Program-made: the position numbers and the translations under genes
Notes under the pieces: model-generated
Databases searched by the model: none
Told to the model about the DNA's origin: nothing
Seen by the model: only the letters and a program-made list of their open reading frames with translations
Shown here: in pieces, positions 7,839 to 16,619 of the stretch
Layout: each line of letters begins with the position of its first letter
Numbering within the stretch: the stretch's first letter is position 1
NCBI GenBank assembly: GCA_016188575.1
Contig: JACPHN010000124.1
Coordinates: 53,908 to 117,907, forward strand
Source of the DNA: Candidatus Schekmanbacteria bacterium
GTDB lineage: Bacteria > CSSED10-310 > JACPHN01
Direction of reading: 5' to 3'
Length of the DNA stretch: 64,000 nt

Positions 7839-9221
7839 ATGTCTGACCAACCTGCGATTCTCGTCGTCGACGACGAGAAAAACATTCTCACCGCCTTGGC
7901 GCGAGCCTTGTCTTTGGACGGCTACGCCGTAGTTACCGCCGCCAGCGGGGAAGAGGCCCTAAGAGTCGTCGAAGAGCGGTCCGTGGACCTCGTGATGCTC
8001 GACGTCAAGCTCCCCGGGATGGACGGCCTGGAGGTCCTCGGCCTGCTGCGCTCGCGCAGCCCCGACACTCCGGTAGTGATGATGAGCGGCCATGGCACCA
8101 TTGAAACAGCCGTCCGCGCTACGAGACTGGGGGCGTTTGACTTCATCGAGAAGCCGATCAATGTCGAACGCATATTGGTGGCGGTCAGTAACGCCCTGCA
8201 GCTCGGCCGTCTGAGACGGGAAAACGTCGATCTGCGAAGACAAATCGAGGCGCGCTATCACCTCGTGGGCGACTCCCGCCCGATGCGCGAGCTGCGGGAC
8301 CGCATCGCCACCACGGCCCAAACCAATGGGCGCGTCCTCATCCGGGGCGAGAACGGCACCGGCAAAGAGCTCGTCGCGCGGCAGATTCATCAGCTCAGCA
8401 AGCGTCGCACTGGGCCATTCGTCCGCATGAACTGCGCCGCGGTTCCAAACGAGCTCATCGAGAGTGTCCTCTTCGGGCACGAGAAAGGGTCCTTTACGGG
8501 AGCCACGGAAACCCGTCGCGGAAAGTTCGAGCAGGCTAATAAGGGAACGCTGTTTCTCGACGAAATTGGCGATATGGGCGTGCAGATGCAGTCCAAACTG
8601 CTGCGCGTGCTCCAGGAAGGCGAGCTCGAGCGGGTTGGGGGGAGCGAGATGATATCGGTGGACGTCCGCGTGATCTCCGCTACCAACAAGAACCTGGAAG
8701 ACGAGATTCGCCACGGCCGCTTCCGCGAGGACCTCTACTATCGGATCAACGTGATTCCGCTTACGGTCCCGCCGCTGCGCGACCGGCGCGATGACATTTC
8801 ACTGCTTTGCGACCACTTTCTCCGTAGCGCCTCCGACGAGCACGGGCGAAAGATGCCGCGCCTCGCCGTCGATGGCGCACAGGCATTGTGCGCGTACTCC
8901 TGGCCGGGAAACGTGCGCGAGCTGGCCAACATCATCGATCGCCTGGTCATTCTGGGCCCATCGGACGTGATCGATGCGGCCGCGGTTGCGCAAGTTCTGC
9001 CGCTGCAGGCTCTCGAGCCCGCATGCGCGGAAATGCCGGACACTGCCGGCGGCGATGAGCTGCCGCTACGCGAGCGAGTCCGGATGCTCGAGCGCGAGCT
9101 CATCGAGCGCGAGCTGGGGCGCCATAGCTGGAATATCAGCAGCGCCGCGCGGTCGCTCGGACTGGAGCGGAGCCATCTGTACAAGAAAATGGCGAACCTC
9201 GGCATAGGCAGAAACGACTGA
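7839..9221 (+). CDS. Sigma-54-dependent response regulator, NtrC/AtoC type
   Basis: A 460-residue transcription activator. Residues 1-120 are a receiver with VVDDEKN and phosphoacceptor D55 (LVMLDVKLPGMDG). Residues about 145-375 are the AAA+ domain with Walker A GENGTGKE, the sigma-54 contact loop as GSFTGA (the usual motif is GAFTGA), Walker B TLFLDEIGDM and the arginine region. The C-terminus (about 415-460) is a Fis-type helix-turn-helix (WNISSAARSLGLERSHLYKK). The ATG at 7839 is used because the receiver begins directly after it. No histidine kinase is adjacent, so the partner and target promoters are unknown. Confidence 0.92.
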   Translation: MSDQPAILVVDDEKNILTALARALSLDGYAVVTAASGEEALRVVEERSVDLVMLDVKLPGMDGLEVLGLLRSRSPDTPVVMMSGHGTIETAVRATRLGAFDFIEKPINVERILVAVSNALQLGRLRRENVDLRRQIEARYHLVGDSRPMRELRDRIATTAQTNGRVLIRGENGTGKELVARQIHQLSKRRTGPFVRMNCAAVPNELIESVLFGHEKGSFTGATETRRGKFEQANKGTLFLDEIGDMGVQMQSKLLRVLQEGELERVGGSEMISVDVRVISATNKNLEDEIRHGRFREDLYYRINVIPLTVPPLRDRRDDISLLCDHFLRSASDEHGRKMPRLAVDGAQALCAYSWPGNVRELANIIDRLVILGPSDVIDAAAVAQVLPLQALEPACAEMPDTAGGDELPLRERVRMLERELIERELGRHSWNISSAARSLGLERSHLYKKMANLGIGRND

Positions 9222-9263
9222 TCCTGCGGCGCCGAGCTCCAGAGGTGACGCCGAGCCCTGGCG

Positions 9264-10061
9264 TCAATCGGCGAGATCCACCGATACCACGGTGATGAGG
9301 GCGTCGGAATCTTCCGCCGGCCGGGATTTCCCAAGGATGGCGGTCTTCCCGAGTCCAACCGTAACGCTCGTCTTCAGCAAGCGCTCTCCGCTGCTGGTCT
9401 CGACGACGAATCCCTGCAAGGCCACCCCGGTCTCCTCCCCGCCACCGTTGCTGAACCGCGACGTGAAGCGGACGACGTAGTCGCCATCCGCCATGCGCAT
9501 CTCGACCTCCTCCCCTTCGGTGGCCCGCACCGTCGCCTCGTCAAGCACCTTGTATCCTGCGAACTTGAAGACCTTGGAGAGCTTGCCGTGCAGCCCCATG
9601 AGGGCGTCGTGCGCCTCTCTCAGTCCGGGCAGCGCCGGAGGCTCCGGCGGCTGCGGCAGCCGAGAATACGCGAGCAAAAACTTCACGTGGAATTCGAGCA
9701 CGTGAAAAGGAACGTCAACGGTGCGCAGCAACTCCTCCACGTCGTCAATTACGGAACGATAATCGCGAATCGTGATGCTGCCGCTGCGGCCGAGCGAGAG
9801 CTCGCCCTCCTCGCTCAGGACGCCTCGAACCTGGGAGAGAACCTGTTCTGGATCACGGTGACGCAGGCGGAAAGTGCGCGATTCGAGACCGGGGTGTGCC
9901 TCGGGAATCGCCTCGCCGCGCACCAGTCCTTCTCGGACGTCCGCACTGTTTTCCCCATCCTCTCGGTCCGCCGGGTCCGCAAACGCGATTTCGAGCGCGA
10001 CCAACAGCGTCGCCGTCGAAAGCACCGCAACCAGAGCGGCTAGCCGAAGTCCTCGCTTCAT
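9264..10061 (-). CDS. Exported protein with secretin N-domain (NolW-like) repeat
   Basis: A 265-residue exported protein. A signal peptide (LRLAALVAVLSTATLLVALEIAFA) is followed near residues 60-120 by a short secretin/TonB-type domain: FRLRHRDPEQVLSQVRGVL and later RDYRSVIDDVEELLRTVDVP. This is the pattern of the N-domains of type II/III secretins and pilus secretins, but no beta-barrel secretin domain follows. The C-terminal half (about 155-265) is beta-rich and unassigned. It is the third gene of an operon with an ECF sigma factor and its anti-sigma factor (6-base gap), so it may be the periplasmic input or an output of that module. Confidence 0.65.
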   Translation of the reverse strand: MKRGLRLAALVAVLSTATLLVALEIAFADPADREDGENSADVREGLVRGEAIPEAHPGLESRTFRLRHRDPEQVLSQVRGVLSEEGELSLGRSGSITIRDYRSVIDDVEELLRTVDVPFHVLEFHVKFLLAYSRLPQPPEPPALPGLREAHDALMGLHGKLSKVFKFAGYKVLDEATVRATEGEEVEMRMADGDYVVRFTSRFSNGGGEETGVALQGFVVETSSGERLLKTSVTVGLGKTAILGKSRPAEDSDALITVVSVDLAD

Positions 10062-10067
10062 CTCCCC

Positions 10068-10628
10068 TCATCTCCCGCGGAAAACATCATCTGCACCTGG
10101 CTTGCCTTCGAAAACCCACACAATGATCGTCCCCTCGTCGTCCGGGCGGTAGACCACGACGGCGTCCTCCGGCGTCTCCTCCGCTGTGCCGACGGCGGCG
10201 CGCGTGGCCAAATCGGGCTGCCTCGTGCGCGGGGCGGAAGTCGGTGAGTAGGTGCCGAGGCGCACGGCAGCGGCGACTGACAGCAGCAGCGCGACCGCGG
10301 CAGGCCGCCAGTAATACCGGCCGGGGCGCAGCACCATACGCACAGCGCGGAAAACGCGCATGCCCGATCCGGGGACTGGGGCAGCCAGGCGCTGGGCTTC
10401 GCTTGCCAGGGCCGCGCTCAGCCTGACCGAGAAGGACGCCATCACGGATTCCGGGACGGCGCGCGCCAGCGCCGCCGGCGCCAGGTCGCGGAGGAACGTG
10501 AGCTCATGCTGCTCGTTTCGACAGGTCGCACACGCACGCAAGTGGTCCGCCACTCGGCTGTTGCTTTGGGGGTCAAGATCTCCTCCCGCGAACAGCGGCA
10601 AGCAGTCACGCACTTCGGAGCATCTCAT
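10068..10628 (-). CDS. Anti-sigma factor with zf-HC2 domain
   Basis: A 186-residue protein. The N-terminus has the zinc-binding anti-sigma motif (MRCSEVRDCLPLFAGGDLD ... HLRACATCRNE, an HxxxCxxC signature). A membrane helix (WRPAAVALLLSVAAAVRLG) lies at about residues 105-125 and a short extracytoplasmic tail follows. The start overlaps the sigma gene stop by four bases, the usual arrangement for a cognate sigma/anti-sigma pair. Inferred role: it holds the ECF sigma factor inactive until an envelope signal releases it. Confidence 0.85.
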   Translation of the reverse strand: MRCSEVRDCLPLFAGGDLDPQSNSRVADHLRACATCRNEQHELTFLRDLAPAALARAVPESVMASFSVRLSAALASEAQRLAAPVPGSGMRVFRAVRMVLRPGRYYWRPAAVALLLSVAAAVRLGTYSPTSAPRTRQPDLATRAAVGTAEETPEDAVVVYRPDDEGTIIVWVFEGKPGADDVFRGR

Positions 10629-11266
10629 GATCCACCTCCTGTCACGAGCTCTGGGTGGCGAGCCTTGAGCTCGTCGCGCAGCTTCTTGCGCGCGAAATGC
10701 AAGTGGGTTCGGACCGTGCCCATTCCGCAGCCCATGATCGTCGCCACTTCGGCTCCCTCCAAGCCCTCCACGTCGCGCAGGATGAAGGCAGCTTTCTGCT
10801 GCGGCGTGAGCAGTTCCATGACCTCGGCGAGGTGGGCGCGGATCTGTGTCTGCTGGACGACGTCGAGGGGATCTGGAGAGGGATCACGGTCCGCTCCGGA
10901 GGAGATTTCGGCCAGCTCATCCAGGGATCGTTCGGCGGACCGCCGCCGCTTCTTCCCGATATGGTCGAGCGAGGCGTTGACGACGAGGCGATATAACCAC
11001 GTGAAGAACCGGTAGTTTGGGTCGTACTTGTCGAGAAATCGATACAGGCGGATACATACCTCCTGGCAAACATCTTGCGCGTCGTCGTAGTTACCGACGA
11101 GCTGGAAGGACAGCCAGAGGATACGGCGCTGGTATGCGGCAATGAGGCTCTCAAAGGCCGTGACATCTCCTTGCTGCGCGCGGAGGATGAGTGCGGTGTC
11201 CTGTGCGCCGCGGTGGTCGTGCTCTTGGTGGCCATCGGGAGAGAGCTCGCTTGCGGACTCGGTCAT
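10625..11266 (-). CDS. ECF-type RNA polymerase sigma factor
   Basis: A 213-residue sigma-70 family factor of the extracytoplasmic-function group. Region 2 (about residues 25-95) contains FESLIAAYQRRILWLSFQL and DDAQDVCQEVCIRLYRFLD with FFTWLYRLVVNASLDH. Region 4 (about 140-195) contains LTPQQKAAFILRDVEGLEG and ATIMGCGMGTVRTHLHFARK. Regions 1 and 3 are absent. It starts the operon sigma, anti-sigma, secretin-domain protein. Its promoter is probably in the 93-base gap below bactofilin, where I see no clear autoregulated ECF box. Confidence 0.92.
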   Translation of the reverse strand: MTESASELSPDGHQEHDHRGAQDTALILRAQQGDVTAFESLIAAYQRRILWLSFQLVGNYDDAQDVCQEVCIRLYRFLDKYDPNYRFFTWLYRLVVNASLDHIGKKRRRSAERSLDELAEISSGADRDPSPDPLDVVQQTQIRAHLAEVMELLTPQQKAAFILRDVEGLEGAEVATIMGCGMGTVRTHLHFARKKLRDELKARHPELVTGGGS

Positions 11267-11359
11267 TGTCGGGCTGCCGAAAAGGATATACCAGGGCTGG
11301 CGCCCATGCGTTTAGGCGAACGGTCGAACGGCAGCGGTGTTACGCCGGTCGGCTGGGAG

Positions 11360-12319
11360 CTATCGCTTGGGCGCGGCGACTGCCGGCGATTGACCTTCTT
11401 CGGTCGCGACGGAAAAAGGCCGCTCGGGCGTGGCCTCCTGGCCCCCAGGGCGATCCTCGGGGGGGACGGGCCGGGGCGGCTTTTTCGGGGCGATATCGCG
11501 GAGCTCGTCCGCGGCGCGGCGGAGCTTCTGTTCTCCGGTGGCGCGGGGGGCGCTGCTCGGCGCGGGCGTTGGCGCGGGTGAGGTCTTGGGGCTTTTCCGC
11601 TCCTCGGTGCCGCTCCCCTCTCCGCCGGCAGGACGGGTGCGTCGCGTGCGGATCCACCCTTGATATGCCGCGCCATGGGCAATAACGATCCGCGGCGTGT
11701 CGACATCGCCGCTGAGCTCGCCTTGCGGAGCTATTTCCAGTCGTTCCCGAGCGATGACCGACCCCCGCACGGAACCTGCGATCGCGATGCGATCGGCGAC
11801 GATATCCGCTTCCAGTCGACCGCTCCGCTCAACCTCGACGTTGCTCTGCACGTCGATGTTGCCCCGTACCTCGCCGGCGACCAGAATATCCTCGGCACCG
11901 CTGATGGTTCCAGTGACGGTAATTTCACGACCGATCCGCGTGACAAACTTGTTCGCCTGGAGTGCGGCTGCCGCGGGTGCGCTCGGCGCGGCCGCGGCGC
12001 GGGCGACTTCAGGTGGCGGGGATGCGATCGGCGGCGCCTGCGGTGGGCTGACTTGTTGCGGTGCGGCGGCTGCAGTCACGGGTGCGGCGATGTGGGCTGG
12101 CGACGCCGGTGCGGGTTTTCCTCCGGCTGGTGTTTGCGCTGGTCCCGCGGGTGCCGCCTCAGCCACTGGTAGTGCCCGCCGACGCTCGGCCTCTGCCATC
12201 TTGGCGGACACTTCCGCCAGGAGCTGCTCATCCTTGGTCGGGAGCGCTTCTGGTTTTGGGGACTCCGAGCTCGTCTCTCGGTCCCCCGTTCGCGATCGGC
12301 CCCATAAAGCCACGCCCAC
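11360..12319 (-). CDS. Bactofilin (polymer-forming cytoskeletal protein)
   Basis: A 319-residue protein. Residues about 130-235 form the bactofilin beta-helix (FVTRIGREITVTGTISGAED, GEVRGNIDVQSNVEVERSG, GSVRGSVIARERLEI), which polymerises without nucleotide at the membrane and scaffolds morphology or polar proteins. It is unusually long at both ends: an Ala/Pro-rich low-complexity N-terminal region of about 125 residues and a charged Pro-rich tail. The GTG start follows GAGGAGGG. The gene lies just downstream of tRNA-Gly on the same strand. Confidence 0.85.
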   Translation of the reverse strand: MGVALWGRSRTGDRETSSESPKPEALPTKDEQLLAEVSAKMAEAERRRALPVAEAAPAGPAQTPAGGKPAPASPAHIAAPVTAAAAPQQVSPPQAPPIASPPPEVARAAAAPSAPAAAALQANKFVTRIGREITVTGTISGAEDILVAGEVRGNIDVQSNVEVERSGRLEADIVADRIAIAGSVRGSVIARERLEIAPQGELSGDVDTPRIVIAHGAAYQGWIRTRRTRPAGGEGSGTEERKSPKTSPAPTPAPSSAPRATGEQKLRRAADELRDIAPKKPPRPVPPEDRPGGQEATPERPFSVATEEGQSPAVAAPKR

Positions 12320-12357
12320 CCCTCCTCAGACTCATCTACCGCCGCGGCTCGCTCGAG

Positions 12358-12430
12358 AGCGGGCGACGGGACTCGAACCCGCGACAGCCAGCTTGGGAAG
12401 CTGGAACTCTACCAACTGAGCTACGCCCGC
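12358..12430 (-). tRNA. tRNA-Gly (anticodon CCC)
   Basis: The minus strand folds into a standard cloverleaf of 73 bases: acceptor GCGGGCG/CGCCCGC, D stem GCTC/GAGT, anticodon stem CCAGC/GCTGG with loop TTCCCAA (anticodon CCC), and T arm GCGGG-TTCGAGT-CCCGT. The discriminator base is T. The 3' CCA is not encoded. It reads GGG codons. Confidence 0.93.
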
Positions 12431-12508
12431 CTTATGATCAGTCACTCTGAACACCCTAACCCGCCAGATGAACAAAAGTCAACCCCTTCGCCTGAAAGGC
12501 CGCACCGC

Positions 12509-13372
12509 ATGTTTCGACGCCACCGCCCCGACGGAGCACTGGTCACCGATCTGTCGCCCATTCGCCGCATGATCCCGTTCATCATGCCGACGCGCACCGA
12601 ATCGGTCGTCTACTACGAGCAACTGCTCGATCTCACCAACACGCTGGCGTTTCTCGAGGGTTGGAACCGGGCACATCCGCACGCGCCCGCGACCGTCTTT
12701 CATCTCATACTCGCCGCCCTGGGACGAGTCCTGGAGCACCGCTCGGGTCTCAACCGCTTCGTCTCCGGCGGCCGCATCTACCAGCGACATCTCACCGAGG
12801 CCTCGTTCGCAGTAAAGATGGCGTTTGCGGATCGCGCGCCGCTGAAGACGGTGAAAATCGCCTTGCGTGCAGACGAACCACTCGACCAGCTCGTGGAGCG
12901 GCTGCGGGACGCGGTCGGAGAATCGCGGTCGGGGCGGGACAGCCGCACCGACCAGGAGACCAAGCTTCTGCTACGCGCCCCGGCGCCACTGCTGCGGGGG
13001 CTGATCCGCGTCGCACGCTGGCTCGACGCGCACAACCTGCTGCCCGCCGCGCTCATCAGGGACGATCCGATGTTCGCAAGCATCTTTGTCGCCAACCTCG
13101 GCAGCGTCGGGATCGATCGCGCCTGGCACCATCTCTACGAGTACGGGACCATCAGCTTGTTCTGCGTCATCGGCGCGATCGGCCCACAGCTCTTTCCGCA
13201 GGCGGATGGACAAGTCCAGGTCAGGACCGGCGTGCGCCTGCGCTTTTCCTTCGACGAGCGCATCAATGACGGCTTCTATTGCGCTTCTTCTCTGGAGCTG
13301 CTCCGGCGCGACGTTGAGGATCCGGCGCTTTGGGCTCCAGCCCAGCTTCGCCCAGAGCCTCCGGCAGAGTAG
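12509..13372 (+). CDS. Stand-alone 2-oxoacid dehydrogenase E2-like acyltransferase
   Basis: A 287-residue protein with only the catalytic acyltransferase (CAT-like) fold of E2 enzymes; the lipoyl and peripheral-binding domains are absent. Recognisable segments are LSPIRRMIPFIMPTRTES, FHLILAALGRVLEHRSGLNR and FVANLGSVGIDRAWHHLYEYG. The end has FSFDERINDGFYCA in place of the E2 active-site DHRxxDG, so the catalytic His appears to be Glu. It may therefore be an altered or inactive acyltransferase. The ATG at 12509 is chosen because similarity starts there; an ATG at 12434 is also in frame. No E1 or E3 genes are nearby. Confidence 0.7.
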   Translation: MFRRHRPDGALVTDLSPIRRMIPFIMPTRTESVVYYEQLLDLTNTLAFLEGWNRAHPHAPATVFHLILAALGRVLEHRSGLNRFVSGGRIYQRHLTEASFAVKMAFADRAPLKTVKIALRADEPLDQLVERLRDAVGESRSGRDSRTDQETKLLLRAPAPLLRGLIRVARWLDAHNLLPAALIRDDPMFASIFVANLGSVGIDRAWHHLYEYGTISLFCVIGAIGPQLFPQADGQVQVRTGVRLRFSFDERINDGFYCASSLELLRRDVEDPALWAPAQLRPEPPAE

Positions 13373-13430
13373 CCGCAAGAATCGGCGGTCCGTAAATCCA
13401 CCGGCGGCTCGGCGCGAACCCGCCAGCATC

Positions 13431-13503
13431 ATTGTGCCGGCGAAAGCCGGCATCAAGCATGGGTGCAGGTGGGTCTGGACCCCGGCTTTCGCCGGGGTGA
13501 CGA
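13431..13503. repeat. REP-type palindromic pair
   Basis: Two GC-rich hairpins face each other: GCCGGC-GAAA-GCCGGC at 13436-13451 and CCCCGGC-TTTC-GCCGGGG at 13480-13497, the second followed by TGACG. Together they form a larger inverted structure, typical of repetitive extragenic palindromes between convergent genes. It may also terminate transcription. Confidence 0.6.
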
Positions 13504-13583
13504 AGCAACGCGCATCGCGCGCCGGTGGGCAGTCGGCCATCACCGACCATCCGGGCGCCAGAGATCGCGAAGCATCCTCTGCG

Positions 13584-14108
13584 TCACTCGCCACCCGCCG
13601 CGGCCGGCGGTGCCACACCGCCGTCCGGCGCGGCCGTTCCGGCCTCGCCGCCGAGGGCTTTCAGGCCCTGCGCCATGCCCTTGGTGATCTCGACCATCAT
13701 CGCCATGGCCATCTCAAGATCGCTCTCGGCGCCCCCCTGGACGACGCCATAGACGACCCAGTGCCCCTCTTCCTTCTTTAGCAGCAGCGATTCTCCCACC
13801 TCGGCGCCCTCCATGGCGACTACCGCCTTGTCGCCTTCGATTTTTTCCGCCGTGGGCTTGCAGTTGAACTTTTCGTACTCGATCGCGGTCGTCCCCGCCT
13901 TGCCGGTCCGGTCCAGCTTTTCGATTTCCGCCATGCTATCGCGGATGACCTTTGAAAACCGCCGCCAGAACTCCGCTTCGTTCTTGTCGCGCGCGGCGGC
14001 ACACACCGCCGTCGCCACCGCGGACGGGCTCTCTTTACCGCCGAGGTTGCAGCCCGCTGCCAGCAGCAGCGCCGCGACCAAACCGGAAATCAGTACCAGT
14101 GTGCGCAC
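13584..14108 (-). CDS. Lipoprotein with NTF2/DUF4878-like domain
   Basis: A 174-residue lipoprotein. The GTG at 14108 follows AGGAGA and opens a signal peptide, VRTLVLISGLVAALLLAAGC, with lipobox LAAG-C. The mature part (AVATAVCAAARDKNEAEFWR ... VGESLLLKKEEGHWVVYGV) resembles small NTF2-like or DUF4878-type periplasmic lipoproteins that pair a helical start with a curved sheet. The C-terminus is Ala/Gly/Pro-rich. Function unknown. It is transcribed away from the VWFA gene. Confidence 0.7.
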   Translation of the reverse strand: MRTLVLISGLVAALLLAAGCNLGGKESPSAVATAVCAAARDKNEAEFWRRFSKVIRDSMAEIEKLDRTGKAGTTAIEYEKFNCKPTAEKIEGDKAVVAMEGAEVGESLLLKKEEGHWVVYGVVQGGAESDLEMAMAMMVEITKGMAQGLKALGGEAGTAAPDGGVAPPAAAGGE

Positions 14109-14300
14109 GTTCGTTCTCCTTCGGTTACGCGGTTGCGCTACGCCGTCTAGCAGTCCTCGGGCGCCGATGGCCCGAGTTGTTCTTATGGCCAGTGGGCGGT
14201 GCGGCGCAACGCCGGCCGCGCGTCTGGCAAGCGACCGGGCGGCCCGCATATACTAGCCATGCTGGCCCCGATGCGGGGCAACCCGCGGAGGAAATGCGAG

Positions 14301-16529
14301 ATGACATCTGCCTGTTCTGCCCCGAGGATCGAAATCCTGCTCGTCGTCGTCATGCTTCTGGTGCACGGCGGCACCGCTGCCCGGGCGCGCGCGCAAACCC
14401 CTGAGCAGCAGGCGGCGGAGTCTCCTCCCGAAGCCATATCCGTGGTTGTCAACACGACGTTTGTGGAAGTCCCGGTAAGCGTCTTCGACCGTGGCGGTGA
14501 ACCTGTGCCAGGGCTCGGCGCCGCGGACTTCATCATCACCGACGATGGGGTCGAGCAGCGCATTGTCGCTGCCGAAGCGGTCGACCTCGCCGCGCCGGAG
14601 ACCAGGGAAGTCTTGCGGCGGGTGCCCGCCGCCCGCAGGAATGTGCTCTTCCTGTTCGACTTCGCCTTCACGACGTTGCAAGGGGTCGAAAAGGCCCGCG
14701 AAGCCGCGCTCAGCGCGCTCGACCAGCTCGCGGATACCGATCACGCCGGTGTGGCGACGTACGCGAGCACGACCGGGCTGCGCATCGTCCTGTCTTTCAC
14801 GCGCGACCGCGTGCAGCTCCGGCGCGCCCTGGTATCGCTCGGCACCACCATCGAGCAGCGGCGAAGCGACAACCTGGGCCTGTTCAGCGACCTGATTTTC
14901 GGCAGTGGGCAGGATTTCCAGAGATCCAGTCTGTCGGCGCAAAATCCCGAGATATCCGATGAAGTGTCCGCGCATCTCGCGGATGTCGTCAACGAGGGGC
15001 AGAAGGCGCTTCGCGACGGGTACTATTCGGAAGTCAGCAGCATGCTTCGGGCCATGGACAACCTCGGCGAGCTCCTCGATACGCTCAAAGGCAGAAAGCA
15101 CGTGCTGCTGTTTTCCAAGGGGTTCGACGACACGATCTTGGTCGGAACCGAGTCGACGCGCGAAATGCATGAGCTGACAGAAAACCAGATTCGACCCGGG
15201 TCGTGGACGCGTTGGGGGGATGCGGATCGGATGTTTGGCTCGAGCAGCATCAAGACCAATCTCAAGGAAGCATTGTCGCGGCTGCGGCGCGCCGACGTGG
15301 TTGTGCATACGGTGGATACGAGCCGCCTCGTTGCCGGCAGGGAGTTGCAGGATCGCGATGCGGCAAGCAGCCAGGCGGTGCTGTTCATGATGGCCGAGAA
15401 TACCGGCGGCACGTTCAGCCGCAACTCCAACGATCTGGCACACTCCCTGGATCGCGTCATGAGTCGCTCGCGGCGTTTCTACGTGCTCGGCTACAACGCC
15501 AGCGAGAGCCGGGGCGCCGGAGCCTACCACCGGCTGGAGGTGCGGCTGGCGGCGAGCCGGCGAGGCGCCAAGCTCCTCTTTCGGCCGGGGTATACGGAGG
15601 CCAGGCCCTTTTCGGAGCTCAGCGGGGCCCAGCGCCAGCTCGACACGGCTGCCGAGATCGTCGGCGGCGTGGCACGGCAGAGCTTCGAGCTGAACATCCT
15701 CACCACGCTCTTGCCAGGCAGCGAGGAGCGCGCGCTGTGCGCCGTCGTCCTGGAGCTCCCGACCATCTTTGCTGGCCGAGCGGCGGATGCATCGGTACGC
15801 CTTGAAGTGTACGGCTACGCGATGACTGAGGCCGGTCAGGTGTTGGATTTTTTCAGCGAGAACGTCGGCATGTCGATGCGCGACATCCCGGCCGAGCTCA
15901 CTCCCGGCGGCTTGCGGTATTATGCGGCGCTGCAACTGCCGCCCGGACCCGCCACCGTGATCGCCATGGTGCGGGACTTCAGGACGGGGGCGTCCACGCT
16001 GCAGACAGTAGCGCTCGAGGTGCCGCGCATCGCCGCGAAAGGTGGCTACGCGGCCGCCGTTGTCGCGGCAGACAACTTGCGCTTTGTGGTCAAGAGCAAC
16101 CAGGAGGCCGTAGGTCCGCGGCGGTTTCCGTTCATTGTTTTGGGAGCGCCATTCGTCCCGGTGGCGAACGCTCGCATCGGGGAGACGCCGCTACGCGTGT
16201 GCATTCTGACGTACGGAATGGCGGAGGCGGCGGCGAACGGGAGTCTGTCCGTGCGCGCGTCCGTCACCCCGGCGGCCACCACCAGCGCAACCGCCGAGCT
16301 GCCCACGGTCGAGATCCGCGGCCGGACGGCGGACCCCGCGGATGCACGGCGGATGAACTTGCTACTCGCGGTCAACCGCGGCAAGGCGCCGCCGGGCGAC
16401 TACGAGCTGCACGTCGAGCTCAAGGCTGCTGACCAACCGGCGCAGACGACCGGGACACGCTTTTCCGTCGCCGCGCTCGACGCGACAGCGCCCCCCTCCG
16501 TCCCTCCTCTCGCTGGCGGCGGGAGTTGA
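14301..16529 (+). CDS. VWFA-related exported protein (Acidobacteria-type family)
   Basis: A 742-residue exported protein. The ATG at 14301 follows GGAGGAAATGCGAG and a signal peptide covers residues 1-33. Then comes the conserved segment VVVNTTFVEVPVSVFDRGG and PVPGLGAADFIITDDGVEQ, followed by a von Willebrand A domain (about residues 110-400; RRNVLFLFDFAFTT ... KHVLLFSKGFDDT). The metal site DxSxS is degenerate (DFAFT). The family was defined in Acidobacteria; members are presumed surface adhesion or sensing proteins. The last residues (PPSVPPLAGGGS) are encoded by a copy of the dispersed repeat core. Confidence 0.8.
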   Translation: MTSACSAPRIEILLVVVMLLVHGGTAARARAQTPEQQAAESPPEAISVVVNTTFVEVPVSVFDRGGEPVPGLGAADFIITDDGVEQRIVAAEAVDLAAPETREVLRRVPAARRNVLFLFDFAFTTLQGVEKAREAALSALDQLADTDHAGVATYASTTGLRIVLSFTRDRVQLRRALVSLGTTIEQRRSDNLGLFSDLIFGSGQDFQRSSLSAQNPEISDEVSAHLADVVNEGQKALRDGYYSEVSSMLRAMDNLGELLDTLKGRKHVLLFSKGFDDTILVGTESTREMHELTENQIRPGSWTRWGDADRMFGSSSIKTNLKEALSRLRRADVVVHTVDTSRLVAGRELQDRDAASSQAVLFMMAENTGGTFSRNSNDLAHSLDRVMSRSRRFYVLGYNASESRGAGAYHRLEVRLAASRRGAKLLFRPGYTEARPFSELSGAQRQLDTAAEIVGGVARQSFELNILTTLLPGSEERALCAVVLELPTIFAGRAADASVRLEVYGYAMTEAGQVLDFFSENVGMSMRDIPAELTPGGLRYYAALQLPPGPATVIAMVRDFRTGASTLQTVALEVPRIAAKGGYAAAVVAADNLRFVVKSNQEAVGPRRFPFIVLGAPFVPVANARIGETPLRVCILTYGMAEAAANGSLSVRASVTPAATTSATAELPTVEIRGRTADPADARRMNLLLAVNRGKAPPGDYELHVELKAADQPAQTTGTRFSVAALDATAPPSVPPLAGGGS

Positions 16530-16540
16530 GGTGGGGGGCC
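16490..16540 (+). repeat. Core of the dispersed repeat at the VWFA gene end
   Basis: CCCCCCTCCGTCCCTC pairs with GGGAGTTGAGGTGGGGGG as an imperfect hairpin. It matches the central hairpin of repeats A and B but lacks their outer ends. It supplies the final codons of the VWFA gene and may act as its terminator. Confidence 0.5.
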
Positions 16541-16577
16541 TTGACACCCTAAGGGCGAGAGCCTATTATTCCGATAA
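16541..16577 (+). promoter_or_regulatory. Overlapping sigma-70 and sigma-28 promoter boxes before flagellin
   Basis: TTGACA (16541-16546) and TATTAT (16564-16569) are spaced by 17 bases, a near-consensus sigma-70 promoter. Overlapping it, TAAG (16550-16553) and TCCGATAA (16570-16577) with 16 bases between them match the flagellar sigma-28 pattern TAAA-N15-GCCGATAA. The start codon is 43 bases downstream. Confidence 0.6.
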
Positions 16578-16619
16578 GGGATTAGTGCTCTTAGGATGTC
16601 CGACGACAAGGAGGTCGTC

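Noticed and set aside
12358-12430. tRNA-Gly as a possible attachment site for an integrated island
   Set aside because: No integrase gene and no repeat of the tRNA 3' end was found nearby.
14253-15935. Long minus-strand frame opposite the VWFA gene
   Set aside because: Composition is rich in His/Arg/Gln without recognisable domains, while the plus-strand frame has signal peptide, ribosome site and a VWFA domain.
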